A stretch of 64,000 nt of DNA from Kosakonia pseudosacchari (lineage in GTDB: Bacteria > Pseudomonadota > Gammaproteobacteria > Enterobacterales > Enterobacteriaceae): assembly GCF_900184035.1 (NCBI RefSeq), contig NZ_FXWP01000022.1:124001-188000 (forward strand). Direction: 5' to 3'. The notes under the pieces are model-generated. The model saw nothing but the letters and a program-made list of their open reading frames with translations. It was not told where the DNA came from and did no database searches. Of this stretch, positions 21,586-31,677 are shown piece after piece. Each line of letters starts with the position of its first letter. Within the stretch, counting starts at the first letter, position 1. The position numbers and the translations under genes are program-made.

Positions 21586-22656
21586 ATGCGCGTTGCCGAT
21601 TTTTCCTTTGAATTGCCTGAATCCCTGATTGCCCACTATCCGCAGCCTGAGCGCAGCAGTTGCCGCTTACTGTCGCTGGATGGCCCAACAGGCGCGCTGA
21701 CGCACGGTACTTTCACCGATTTGCTCGACAAGCTCAACCCCGGCGATCTACTGGTGTTCAATAACACCCGCGTGATCCCGGCGCGCCTGTTCGGCCGTAA
21801 AGCCAGCGGCGGCAAGATTGAAGTGCTGGTTGAGCGTATGCTCGACGATAAACGTATTCTGGCACATATTCGCGCTTCCAAAGCGCCAAAGCCGGGCGCG
21901 GAACTGCTACTGGGCGACGCGGAAGATATTCAGGCGACGATGGTGGCGCGCCACGATGCGTTGTTTGAAGTGGAATTCCACGACGAACGCCCGGTGCTGG
22001 ATATTCTTAACGCAATCGGCCATATGCCGCTGCCGCCCTATATTGACCGCCCGGATGAAGACGCGGACCGCGAGCTTTACCAGACCGTCTACAGCCAGAA
22101 GCCTGGCGCGGTTGCCGCGCCGACGGCGGGCCTGCATTTTGATGAGCCACTGCTTGAGCGTCTGCGTAATAAAAGCATCGAGATGGCGTTTGTGACGCTG
22201 CATGTGGGGGCGGGAACTTTCCAGCCGGTGCGCGTAGACAGCATTGAAGACCACATTATGCATTCCGAATACGCCGAAGTGCCGCAGGAGGTTGTTGACG
22301 CGGTACTGGCGGCAAAAGCGCGCGGCAACCGGGTTGTCGCCGTAGGTACCACGTCTGTGCGTTCGTTGGAAAGCGCCGCGCAGGCAGCCAAAAAAGATCT
22401 CATTGAGCCGTTTTTCGGTGATACGCAAATTTTCATTTATCCGGGTTATCAGTACCGGGTGATTGATGCGCTGGTCACCAACTTCCACCTGCCGGAATCG
22501 ACGCTGATCATGCTGGTTTCTGCCTTCGCCGGATACCAGCACACCATGAATGCGTACCGCGCCGCAGTTGCGGAGAAATATCGCTTTTTTAGTTACGGGG
22601 ATGCGATGTTTATCACGTACAATCCGCAAGCCATTTTTGAACGCGTCGGGGAATAG
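21586..22656 (+). CDS. queA: S-adenosylmethionine:tRNA ribosyltransferase-isomerase QueA
   Basis: QueA transfers the ribosyl part of SAM to preQ1 in tRNA (Asp, Asn, His, Tyr), making epoxyqueuosine. The protein starts [13 protein letters not shown] rejected an ATG 18 nt upstream because E. coli QueA starts at this Met. The 356 residues contain the highly conserved [15 protein letters not shown] and [10 protein letters not shown] segments. It is first in a queA-tgt-yajC-secD-secF array, with tgt 51 bp downstream. Confidence 0.97.
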   Translation: MRVADFSFELPESLIAHYPQPERSSCRLLSLDGPTGALTHGTFTDLLDKLNPGDLLVFNNTRVIPARLFGRKASGGKIEVLVERMLDDKRILAHIRASKAPKPGAELLLGDAEDIQATMVARHDALFEVEFHDERPVLDILNAIGHMPLPPYIDRPDEDADRELYQTVYSQKPGAVAAPTAGLHFDEPLLERLRNKSIEMAFVTLHVGAGTFQPVRVDSIEDHIMHSEYAEVPQEVVDAVLAAKARGNRVVAVGTTSVRSLESAAQAAKKDLIEPFFGDTQIFIYPGYQYRVIDALVTNFHLPESTLIMLVSAFAGYQHTMNAYRAAVAEKYRFFSYGDAMFITYNPQAIFERVGE

Positions 22657-23835
<1,179 letters not shown>

Positions 23836-23856
23836 TTTAATAATGAGGGAATTTGA

Positions 23857-24189
23857 ATGAGCTTTTTTATTTCTGATGCGGTAGCAGCAGCAGGCGCACC
23901 GGCAGCCCAAAGCCAGTGGACGTTGATTCCGATGCTGGTGGTGTTCGGTCTGATTTTTTACTTCATGATCCTGCGCCCGCAACAAAAACGCACGAAAGAG
24001 CATAAAAAGCTGATGGACTCCATCGCCAAAGGTGATGAAGTGCTGACCAACGGTGGTCTGATCGGCCGCGTGACCAAAGTAGCAGACACTGGCTACATTG
24101 CAATCGCCCTGAACGACACCACCGAAGTGGTAATCAAACGTGACTTCGTAGCTGCCGTTCTGCCGAAAGGCACGATGAAGGCGCTGTAA
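23857..24189 (+). CDS. yajC: Sec translocon accessory subunit YajC
   Basis: YajC is a small inner-membrane protein that associates with SecDF and the SecYEG holotranslocon. The 110 residues contain one membrane helix (about 19–40, ending in YFMILRPQQKRTKEHK) followed by a cytosolic SH3-like domain with DEVLTNGGLIGRV. It sits 21 bp after tgt and 27 bp before secD. Confidence 0.97.
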   Translation: MSFFISDAVAAAGAPAAQSQWTLIPMLVVFGLIFYFMILRPQQKRTKEHKKLMDSIAKGDEVLTNGGLIGRVTKVADTGYIAIALNDTTEVVIKRDFVAAVLPKGTMKAL

Positions 24190-24216
24190 TCTATTGTTTT
24201 CCCAAAGGGAACTGCC

Positions 24217-26064
24217 GTGTTAAACCGTTATCCTTTGTGGAAGTACATTATGCTGGTCGTCGTTATTATCGTCGGCCTGCTTTACGCACTTCCCAACCTG
24301 TATGGTGAGGATCCGGCTGTTCAGATCACTGGCGTGCGCGGCGTCGCCGCCAGTGAGCAAACGCTGATCCAGGTCCAGAACGATCTACAAAAAGAAAAAA
24401 TCAACGCGAAGTCTGTGGCACTGGAAGAGGGCGCGATTCTTGCTCGCTTCGATTCTACTGATACGCAGCTGCGCGCCCGCGAAGTGCTGGTTAGCGCGTT
24501 AGGCGATCAGTACGTTGTCGCGCTTAACCTTGCTCCGGCAACACCACGCTGGTTGACCGCCATTAAAGCTGAACCGATGAAACTCGGTCTTGATCTGCGC
24601 GGCGGTGTGCACTTCCTGATGGAAGTGGATATGCAAACAGCGCTCAGTAAACTGCAGGAACAAAACATGGACAGCCTGCGCAGCGATCTGCGCGATAAAG
24701 GCATTCCTTACACCACAGTGCGTAAGGAAGATAACTATGGCCTGAGCATTCAGTTCCGCGACAGCGCGGCGCGCGATCAGGCGAATGCTTACCTGACAGC
24801 CCGCCACCGCGATCTTGTTATCTCCAATCAGGGCGACAACGTACTGCGCGCCGTGATGAGCGATGCGCGTCTGAGCGAAGCCCGCGAATATGCTGTTCAG
24901 CAGAACATCAATATCCTGCGTAACCGTGTAAACCAACTGGGCGTGGCTGAGCCGCTGGTACAACGCCAGGGCGCTGATCGTATCGTGGTTGAGCTGCCGG
25001 GTATTCAGGATACGGCGCGTGCGAAAGAGATTCTGGGCGCTACCGCGACGCTGGAATTCCGCCTCGTTAACAGCAGTGTGGATGCTTCCGCCGCCGCTGC
25101 TGGCCGCGTACCGGGTGACTCCGAAGTGAAACAGACACGCGAAGGTCAGCCCGTTGTGCTGTACAAACGCGTGATCCTGACCGGTGACCATATCACTGAT
25201 TCCACTTCCAGCCAGGATGAGTACAACCAACCGCAGGTGAACATTTCGCTGGATAGTGCGGGTGGCAACATCATGTCTAACTTCACCAAGGACAATATCG
25301 GTAAGCCGATGGCGACCTTGTTTGTGGAGTACAAAGACAGCGGTAAAAAAGATGCCAACGGACGTGCGGTGCTGGTGAAACAGGAAGAGGTGATTAACAT
25401 TGCCAACATCCAGTCTCGCCTGGGGAATAGCTTCCGTATTACCGGTATCAGCAACCCGAACGAAGCGCGTCAGCTTTCTTTGCTGCTGCGTGCTGGTGCG
25501 CTGATTGCGCCGATTCAGATTGTTGAAGAACGTACTATCGGCCCAACACTCGGTTCGCAGAACATCACCCAGGGCCTGGAAGCATGTCTGGCAGGTCTGG
25601 TGGTTTCCATTATCTTTATGATCTTCTTCTATAAGAAGTTTGGTCTGATTGCCACGTCTGCGCTGATTGCCAACCTGGTGTTAATTGTCGGCATTATGTC
25701 GTTGTTGCCTGGCGCAACGCTGACAATGCCGGGGATTGCCGGGATCGTGCTTACCCTTGCGGTCGCGGTGGACGCCAACGTTCTGATAAACGAGCGTATT
25801 AAAGAAGAGCTTAGCAATGGCCGTTCGGTGCAGCAGGCAATTCACGAAGGTTATCAGGGCGCGTTTTCGTCCATTTTCGATGCGAACGTCACCACGTTGA
25901 TCAAAGTACTTATTCTTTACGCAGTAGGTACTGGTTCAATTAAAGGGTTTGCGATCACCACCGGTATCGGTGTGGCGACCTCTATGTTCACCGCCATTGT
26001 CGGCACCCGTGCCATCGTCAACCTGTTGTACGGCGGCAAACGCATTAACAAGCTGTCTATCTGA
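24217..26064 (+). CDS. secD: Protein translocase subunit SecD
   Basis: SecD and SecF form an RND-type complex that uses the proton gradient to help late steps of protein export through SecYEG. The start is GTG at 24217, giving 615 residues as in E. coli. There is one N-terminal helix, a large periplasmic head (P1) with the [12 protein letters not shown] motif, then five C-terminal helices carrying [18 protein letters not shown]. secF begins 10 bp after its stop. Confidence 0.98.
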   Translation: MLNRYPLWKYIMLVVVIIVGLLYALPNLYGEDPAVQITGVRGVAASEQTLIQVQNDLQKEKINAKSVALEEGAILARFDSTDTQLRAREVLVSALGDQYVVALNLAPATPRWLTAIKAEPMKLGLDLRGGVHFLMEVDMQTALSKLQEQNMDSLRSDLRDKGIPYTTVRKEDNYGLSIQFRDSAARDQANAYLTARHRDLVISNQGDNVLRAVMSDARLSEAREYAVQQNINILRNRVNQLGVAEPLVQRQGADRIVVELPGIQDTARAKEILGATATLEFRLVNSSVDASAAAAGRVPGDSEVKQTREGQPVVLYKRVILTGDHITDSTSSQDEYNQPQVNISLDSAGGNIMSNFTKDNIGKPMATLFVEYKDSGKKDANGRAVLVKQEEVINIANIQSRLGNSFRITGISNPNEARQLSLLLRAGALIAPIQIVEERTIGPTLGSQNITQGLEACLAGLVVSIIFMIFFYKKFGLIATSALIANLVLIVGIMSLLPGATLTMPGIAGIVLTLAVAVDANVLINERIKEELSNGRSVQQAIHEGYQGAFSSIFDANVTTLIKVLILYAVGTGSIKGFAITTGIGVATSMFTAIVGTRAIVNLLYGGKRINKLSI

Positions 26065-26074
26065 GGAGTGCGTT

Positions 26075-27046
26075 GTGGCACAGGATTATACTGTTGAACA
26101 ATTGAACCACGGCCGTAAAGTCTGGGACTTTATGCGCTGGGACAACTGGGCTTTTATCATTTCCGGCGGGCTGCTGATCCTCTCCATCGTTGTGATGGGC
26201 GTTCGCGGCTTTAACTGGGGCCTGGATTTTACCGGTGGTACGGTTATCGAAATCTCGCTGGAAAAACCAGCGGATATGGATTTGATGCGTGACGCGCTGG
26301 AGAAAGCGGGCTTCCAGGAGCCGCTGTTGCAAAACTTCGGTAGCAGCCGCGACATCATGGTACGTATGCCGCCTGCTCAGGGCGAAACCGGTGGTCAGGT
26401 GCTGGGCAGCAAAGTCGTTAGCGTGATTAACGAAGCGACCAGCCAGAACGCAGCCGTGAAACGTATTGAGTTTGTCGGTCCGAGCGTGGGCGCTGATCTG
26501 GCGCAGACGGGTGGGATGGCGCTGCTGGTTGCGTTGATTAGCATTCTGGTTTATGTCGGTTTCCGCTTCGAGTGGCGTCTGGCGGCGGGCGTGGTTATCG
26601 CGCTGGCGCACGACGTTATTATCACGATGGGCGTACTCTCGCTGTTCCAGATTGAGATTGACCTGACCATTGTAGCGTCGCTGATGTCGGTAATTGGTTA
26701 CTCGCTTAACGACAGCATCGTGGTATCTGACCGTATTCGTGAGAACTTCCGCAAGATCCGCCGCGGTACGCCATACGAGATCTTTAACATCTCTCTGACG
26801 CAAACATTGCACCGTACGTTGATCACGTCCGGTACGACGTTAGTCGTGATTTTGATGCTTTATCTCTTTGGCGGCGCGATGCTGAAGGGCTTCTCGCTGA
26901 CCATGCTTATCGGTGTTTCCATCGGTACGGCTTCGTCTATCTATGTCGCGTCTGCTCTGGCGCTGAAAATGGGGATGAAGCGCGAGCATTTACTGCAGCA
27001 GAAGGTGGAAAAAGAAGGGGCGGACCAACCGTCTATTCTGCCGTAA
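26075..27046 (+). CDS. secF: Protein translocase subunit SecF
   Basis: SecF is the partner of SecD. I chose the GTG at 26075 (VAQDYTVEQ), which gives the E. coli length of 323 residues and has TGAGGAG upstream; the long in-frame extension overlapping secD is spurious. Six helices, the [11 protein letters not shown] head motif and the [18 protein letters not shown] proton-pathway region are present. The C-terminus ([10 protein letters not shown]) is identical to E. coli. A strong terminator ends the operon. Confidence 0.98.
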   Translation: MAQDYTVEQLNHGRKVWDFMRWDNWAFIISGGLLILSIVVMGVRGFNWGLDFTGGTVIEISLEKPADMDLMRDALEKAGFQEPLLQNFGSSRDIMVRMPPAQGETGGQVLGSKVVSVINEATSQNAAVKRIEFVGPSVGADLAQTGGMALLVALISILVYVGFRFEWRLAAGVVIALAHDVIITMGVLSLFQIEIDLTIVASLMSVIGYSLNDSIVVSDRIRENFRKIRRGTPYEIFNISLTQTLHRTLITSGTTLVVILMLYLFGGAMLKGFSLTMLIGVSIGTASSIYVASALALKMGMKREHLLQQKVEKEGADQPSILP

Positions 27047-27064
27047 CCATTCGTTGTACAGAAC

Positions 27065-27093
27065 AAACCGCAGCCACGTGCTGCGGTTTTTTT
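27065..27093 (+). terminator. Intrinsic terminator after secF
   Basis: A 10-bp stem (AAACCGCAGC with GCTGCGGTTT) with a 5-nt loop runs into a T tract. It marks the end of the conserved queA–secF operon and the edge of the accessory block. Confidence 0.92.
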
Positions 27094-27278
27094 ATCTATA
27101 GTATTTTTTCTATTTATAATAAAAGCACGTTTATTTATTAATCATATCAATTCCGCTTTATTATTTTTATAAAATGCGAGCCTCTTTCCTTTATTAAATA
27201 TTCATTCTGCATTGCCATTTTTTTTTGTTAAAGTGCGGGAACTCGTAATGATATGGTTGTGACCAGAGATCTGTAAGC
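27094..27278 (+). promoter_or_regulatory. AT-rich promoter region of the phosphorelay genes
   Basis: The stretch is strikingly AT-rich compared with the genes around it. A candidate promoter has TTGTTA at 27225–27230 and TGATAT at 27249–27254 (18-nt spacer), which would leave a short leader before the GTG start at 27279. The AT-rich character would suit H-NS binding, but this is inference. Confidence 0.4.
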
Positions 27279-27911
27279 GTGTTGAAACCGAAAAAAGTGT
27301 TGATTGCTGATGATCACCCTATTTATTTGATGGGGATGCGAGCGTTGCTCGCACCACTTTCCGCGCAATACCTCATCATTGATGAAGCCATGACCACCGA
27401 TGAAGTCGTGGCGAAGCTGGAGCAACACGCAATCGATATTCTGATAACCGATCTCAGCATGCCCGGAGAGCGGTACAACGATGGTCTGGCGCTCATTCAA
27501 TTATTAAAAAGGCGCTGGCCAGATTTACTGATAATCGTTGTTTCTATGATCAATAATCCCGGTATTCAACATTCATTACTCCGCCTCGGAGTACACGCGG
27601 TATTAAATAAAGCCAGTTTGTCGACAAGACTATTACAGACATTGCAAGCGCTCACCTGGCCTGCTATTTCCCCGAAAACAAACACGCTGCAAGAAGAGGC
27701 TGCAGCGCAACTCGAAGTGAAGCTGACGCCAAAAGAGAATGAGGTGCTGCGCCTGTTACTGCGCGGTATGACGGTGAACGATATCAGTACCCGGCTTAGC
27801 AGGACGAAACAAACCGTCAGCGCACAGAAAAAAAGTGCCATGCGTAAATTGGGTGTCACCTCCGAGTACGAGCTCTATCAATACCTGCAACAAATTGGAT
27901 TAACAAGTTAA
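27279..27911 (+). CDS. RcsB-like LuxR-family response regulator
   Basis: A 210-residue cytosolic response regulator. The receiver has the acidic pair Asp11-Asp12, phosphoacceptor Asp58 in ITDLSMPGERYNDG and Lys111. The segment DLSMPGExYxDGLALI and the helix-turn-helix stretch with AQKKSAMRKLGV (about 183–193) match RcsB (DLSMPGDKYGDG and SQKKSAMMKLGV) much better than FimZ, NarL or EvgA types. So it is probably an RcsB paralogue. The start is a GTG; no strong ribosome binding site is visible. An HPt gene follows 4 nt after its stop, so the two are cotranscribed. Targets are unknown. Confidence 0.85.
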   Translation: MLKPKKVLIADDHPIYLMGMRALLAPLSAQYLIIDEAMTTDEVVAKLEQHAIDILITDLSMPGERYNDGLALIQLLKRRWPDLLIIVVSMINNPGIQHSLLRLGVHAVLNKASLSTRLLQTLQALTWPAISPKTNTLQEEAAAQLEVKLTPKENEVLRLLLRGMTVNDISTRLSRTKQTVSAQKKSAMRKLGVTSEYELYQYLQQIGLTS

Positions 27912-27915
27912 TGAC

Positions 27916-28635
27916 ATGGAGTTGGTTATGCATGGAATGCAGACACTACTTGCGACGTACAGTGCGGAACAACAGTTGCGCTTTTGCAGTGATTTACATA
28001 TCGCCACTGTCAATATAAGCGATGCGCAGAATGCGCTTTCCCGTCATTCCTGGGACGCGTTACTGGTCGATTTACGCGAGAATGCAAATTCAGGTACTGC
28101 TTTCGTTGAGAAACTTCTCACTGCGGAATTGGCAGGAGAATTAACCTTACCGCCGTTATTATTGGCCTGCATAGATGAAGAACAGGCAGAAACAGAATCT
28201 ATGCTGCGTCTGAAAGGCTTCGATCATGTTTTGTACTTTCCTTTATCTAAAGAGCGCTTACGCTGCTCTTTTCTATCAAGGGATATGGCAAAACCGGAGC
28301 TGCGTGAATTACATCTTCTGGCAAATCATCAGCAGCCGATAATTGATGCCATGGTGTCTAAACTTTTGCAGACGCTAGCCGCCGATATTCAACAACTCGA
28401 CAGCATCGCAAGGGCTGGAACACATCTTCAGATCGCGAATCTTGCCCACCGAATGAAATCTTCCTGGTATCTTTTGGGAATGCGCCGGGCGATACGGAGC
28501 TGCATTGTGATGGAACGGTTGCCGCAGCTGATTGATGAGGGAGTAATAAACGAGGGAAATATTTCAACAATGCGTCAGCGTTTTATTTCGCTCATCTTTA
28601 AAGATTATAAGCAACTGGTTTTTCTGTTCGGTTGA
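27916..28635 (+). CDS. Soluble HPt phosphotransfer protein with receiver-like N-terminus
   Basis: A 239-residue cytosolic protein with no membrane segment. The C-terminal part (about 135–239) is all-helical and carries AHRMKSSW, the HPt signature, with phospho-accepting His178. The N-terminal part (about 8–120) has the alternating pattern of a degenerate receiver with Asp52 in LLVDLRE, but no clear acidic pair or conserved lysine. It lies between an RcsB-like regulator and a hybrid kinase that lacks its own HPt, so it probably relays phosphate between them, like RcsD. ATG 27916 is used; ATG 27928 with GGAG upstream is an alternative start. Confidence 0.75.
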   Translation: MELVMHGMQTLLATYSAEQQLRFCSDLHIATVNISDAQNALSRHSWDALLVDLRENANSGTAFVEKLLTAELAGELTLPPLLLACIDEEQAETESMLRLKGFDHVLYFPLSKERLRCSFLSRDMAKPELRELHLLANHQQPIIDAMVSKLLQTLAADIQQLDSIARAGTHLQIANLAHRMKSSWYLLGMRRAIRSCIVMERLPQLIDEGVINEGNISTMRQRFISLIFKDYKQLVFLFG

Positions 28636-28718
28636 TTTACTGTGAGTATGCCCGGTTTGGAATAGAAATAGTATTTTTACCTGTTGCATTGATCAGCAAT
28701 TAAAACCTGGGAAAGAGA

Positions 28719-30626
28719 ATGCGTTCTTTTATTTTTCACCGTATTAAGTGGTGCGTTTTTTTATTATCGCTACTCTTCACTTGCTGCCTCGCGGCTAATG
28801 CTCGTCCGGCGAATATCGTTTTTCATACAGCCGATATTTCTGGCGGTGGAGCAGCAGAAAAGCAAAAAGTGCAAGAAGTGCAAGTCGTCCATCCTATCGG
28901 ATCGGCAGTCGTGAACACGTTTCCGGTGAATAAAGCTGGATTTGACGCGCAAAAGAGCGTGTTTTGGCAGGGAGGGCGCCGTCATATCAAGGTCATTAGT
29001 CTGGTGATGTTGGCGATAGTTATCATCTCGATGATGTGGATCATTTCACTCAGACGCCAGGTCAACCAGCGCATACGCATGCAACAGCGGCTCAAAGAGC
29101 AACTTTCTTGCATGAGCAATATGATGTTTTCCGTCCCCTGGCCGGTCGCGGTGCGTAATTTGCGCGGGGAGCTTGTCAGTTGCAATATCCGCTATCTGGA
29201 AGAGATGAACGTCACGCGCGAAGAGGTGTACGGGAAAACTGTCGATGTTTTGCCTTTGCCGGATTTCATGCTCCGTGAGATTCACCGCGACTATCAACGG
29301 GTGATCACCACTGGTGTCCCGCACATGCATGACAGGTTGCTGACGTTTAACCACTCTGCGCAATCACGCACCGTTTTTTACTGGATCATTCCTTTTCATG
29401 GGAGCGATGGCAGAAACAATGGTGTTTTAAGTGGCTGGATAGACATGACCGAGCGGCAGGAATTCATTCAGCAATTGAATGAGGCGAGGGATGAAGCCGT
29501 AGCGGCAAATCGGGCGAAGACGAATTTTCTCTCGGTGATGAGCCATGAAATTCGCACGCCGTTAAACGCGATCCTTGGCATTCTGGAACTGCAAATCAAA
29601 CAGAATGTGCTGGCGCAGCAGCCACAGCCAATGCTGGAGGTTGCGCACGATGCCGCAAAAAATTTACTCGCTGTCGTGGGGGATATTCTGGATATTTCAC
29701 GGATTGAATCGGGACGTATGGCAATCGCGCCACGAAAAGAGGAGCTGATTGCGTTAACACGCTCTGTGGCGCTGTTATTCAAAGAGGCGACCGATCAAAA
29801 ACAGCTAGCTATAAATATGCATGTAGAAGGTGGCGATCGGTGTCTGCTAAAAATTGACCCTCATCGCTATAAGCAGATCCTTTCTAATCTGTTAAGTAAT
29901 GCAGTTAAATTTACTCGCGAAGGTTCAATAGACATCATTCTAAAACATGAACCAGCAGTTGAGGGGATGATTGCGGTTTCACTGACAGTCAAAGATACCG
30001 GTATTGGAATTACACCCGAAGACCAAAAAAGGCTTTTTAACCCCTTCACCCAGTTGGATGCCGATAAAGACGCTTCGCGGCTCGGCTCAGGGCTTGGGCT
30101 GTTTATCTGCCGTACACTATGCGAACTGATGAAAGGCGAATTAACGCTGGAAAGTACCCCCGGTGAAGGCACCGCTGTTCATGTGCGTTTGCGTCTGCCT
30201 GCTGTAGCGGTAAATCCTGCTGAGCATGCGTCGACTGCACCAGTAAAGCGCTCATCTTCCGGCGTAAAACGGGTGCTCATTGTTGATGATTATCCGCCGA
30301 ACCTTATGCTGTTGCGTCATCAACTTGAATTTCTCGGTCATCAGGTCAGCGAAGCAACGAATGGAGAAGAAGCGCTCACCCTTTGGCTTATGACCCGCAA
30401 TTACGATTACATTCTGATTGATTGCAACATGCCGGTGATGGACGGTTTCACGCTTGCAAAGCTGATACGCGCGGAAGAGCAGCGTTCAGGAGAGAGGCGT
30501 GCAACCCTGTTGGGGTTCACCGCCATTGCGCAAGCCGAGGTTGTCGAACAGTGCATCGCGGCAGGAATGGATGGCTGTTTATTCAAGCCTTGCAGCCAGG
30601 AAGTTATCAATAAATGGATTAAATAA
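28719..30626 (+). CDS. Hybrid sensor histidine kinase, EvgS/BvgS-like core
   Basis: A 635-residue inner-membrane kinase. Residues 1–28 look like a signal peptide, followed by only about 60 periplasmic residues and a membrane helix (about 91–110). Then come a PAS-like domain (about 130–245), HisKA with His276 in MSHEIRTPLN, HATPase (N-box LLSNAVKF, DTGIGI, GSGLGL) and a C-terminal receiver with Asp523-Asp524, Asp568 in IDCNMPVMDG and Lys623. The catalytic core resembles EvgS/BvgS, but the twin venus-flytrap sensor domains and C-terminal HPt are missing; the HPt is encoded by the preceding gene. A GGGAAAGAG site precedes the ATG. Confidence 0.88.
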   Translation: MRSFIFHRIKWCVFLLSLLFTCCLAANARPANIVFHTADISGGGAAEKQKVQEVQVVHPIGSAVVNTFPVNKAGFDAQKSVFWQGGRRHIKVISLVMLAIVIISMMWIISLRRQVNQRIRMQQRLKEQLSCMSNMMFSVPWPVAVRNLRGELVSCNIRYLEEMNVTREEVYGKTVDVLPLPDFMLREIHRDYQRVITTGVPHMHDRLLTFNHSAQSRTVFYWIIPFHGSDGRNNGVLSGWIDMTERQEFIQQLNEARDEAVAANRAKTNFLSVMSHEIRTPLNAILGILELQIKQNVLAQQPQPMLEVAHDAAKNLLAVVGDILDISRIESGRMAIAPRKEELIALTRSVALLFKEATDQKQLAINMHVEGGDRCLLKIDPHRYKQILSNLLSNAVKFTREGSIDIILKHEPAVEGMIAVSLTVKDTGIGITPEDQKRLFNPFTQLDADKDASRLGSGLGLFICRTLCELMKGELTLESTPGEGTAVHVRLRLPAVAVNPAEHASTAPVKRSSSGVKRVLIVDDYPPNLMLLRHQLEFLGHQVSEATNGEEALTLWLMTRNYDYILIDCNMPVMDGFTLAKLIRAEEQRSGERRATLLGFTAIAQAEVVEQCIAAGMDGCLFKPCSQEVINKWIK

Positions 30627-30650
30627 CCGGTGATAATTTTTAAACTCTAC

Positions 30651-30686
30651 AAAAAGGCCTGAGTTGGAAAATACAGAGGCCTTTTT
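30651..30686. terminator. Bidirectional terminator between convergent regulators
   Basis: A perfect 10-bp stem (AAAAAGGCCT with AGGCCTTTTT) with a 16-nt loop lies between the hybrid kinase stop and the stop of the opposing response regulator, with T tracts on both strands. Confidence 0.88.
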
Positions 30687-30722
30687 ATTTGTCATGTAAT
30701 AAATTAAATGCGTAGCAGCGAT

Positions 30723-31406
30723 TCACATGGCGATATCAAACATCCGCGTCTGAAATAATAAGCAATAAAGCTGGCAATCCGTTCGCACATTGAGCTTTCC
30801 CATGGCGCGGAGTTTATGTGCGCTGACCGTTTTAATACTGATATTCATGCGCTTGGAAATCGTTGTTAACGAAAGCCCGCGACATAATAAGCGTAAAACT
30901 TCACTTTCGCGCGTTGATAATTCCTGCGGCCTCAGCGCATCGCGGCGGAAAAGTGAATCCATTAACCCTCGCTCAATATAGACTTCGTCCATCAGCACTG
31001 TCGTAATGGCCCGCCAGAGCGTACGTTCGCTGGTGTTACGGCTTATATAGCCCTTGGCACCCGCCTCCAGCGCAATACGAATAAGATTCGTATTGTTATA
31101 AGGAGATAAAACGATGGTTTTTGTATGGGGGTAACGGCTTGAAATCCATTTCACCAGCGCCACGCCATCCAGTTCCGACACAGGGTTACCGGTTTTAATG
31201 GTATGCAGGCCATAACCAAGAAAGAGAAGATCCACTTTTTTACTGGCGAGAATATCAAGAAGTTCTGTTTGCTCATTGGTATCGCCGATAACGTCAATAT
31301 CAAGTTTATCAGTATTCAGATTGCTGTTTTTTAGTGAGTTAATCATCGAGGCCATTCCCCGACGTATAATTGCATGCTCATCCACAATTAAAATATTAAT
31401 GGACAT
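30723..31406 (-). CDS. LuxR-family regulator with degenerate receiver
   Basis: A 227-residue response-regulator-like protein. The N-terminus (ILIVDEHAIIRRG) and overall pattern are those of a receiver, but the phosphoacceptor position is Gly64 (VDLLFLGYG instead of xDLxLLDxxM), the conserved lysine is Arg123 (GYISRNTS), and Ser101 stands at the Thr/Ser switch. It probably cannot be phosphorylated in the normal way. The C-terminal helix-turn-helix (LSTRESEVLRLLCRG, KTVSAHKLRAMGKL) is intact. A strong AGGAGG precedes the ATG. It faces the phosphorelay operon and lies downstream of the Lol-like operon. Confidence 0.86.
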   Translation of the reverse strand: MSINILIVDEHAIIRRGMASMINSLKNSNLNTDKLDIDVIGDTNEQTELLDILASKKVDLLFLGYGLHTIKTGNPVSELDGVALVKWISSRYPHTKTIVLSPYNNTNLIRIALEAGAKGYISRNTSERTLWRAITTVLMDEVYIERGLMDSLFRRDALRPQELSTRESEVLRLLCRGLSLTTISKRMNISIKTVSAHKLRAMGKLNVRTDCQLYCLLFQTRMFDIAM

Positions 31407-31677
31407 AGATTAACCTCCTAAACCTGCCTGAGGAATGTAAGCGGGATAGAGAAGATACGATGTTCTATTCCTGTTTTCTATCTGACCAGTAAGAAAAATG
31501 ACCATTATATTTAATCCCGGTTTATAAGATGTGAGAGATAAACTGTCAGCGTCATTTGCATGGCTGTTATATTTCCCAAACGGATGAATTCCCGTTCAAT
31601 ACCTGTTGTGGTGATGAATCGTTATTCGTATTCCCATTGCGGGCAGAGAGGATGATGCTCCGGCAATATCGCACTAT
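31407..31677 (-). other. AT-rich gap upstream of the degenerate regulator
   Basis: This 271-bp gap must hold the promoter of the degenerate regulator gene. I see no convincing terminator for the beta-barrel gene upstream and no open frame of note, so read-through from the export operon into the regulator is possible. Confidence 0.4.

Noticed and set aside
30723-31406. Degenerate regulator as FimZ, KvgA or EvgA orthologue
   Set aside because: The helix-turn-helix is generic LuxR type and the receiver active site is lost, so no specific orthology can be supported by eye.
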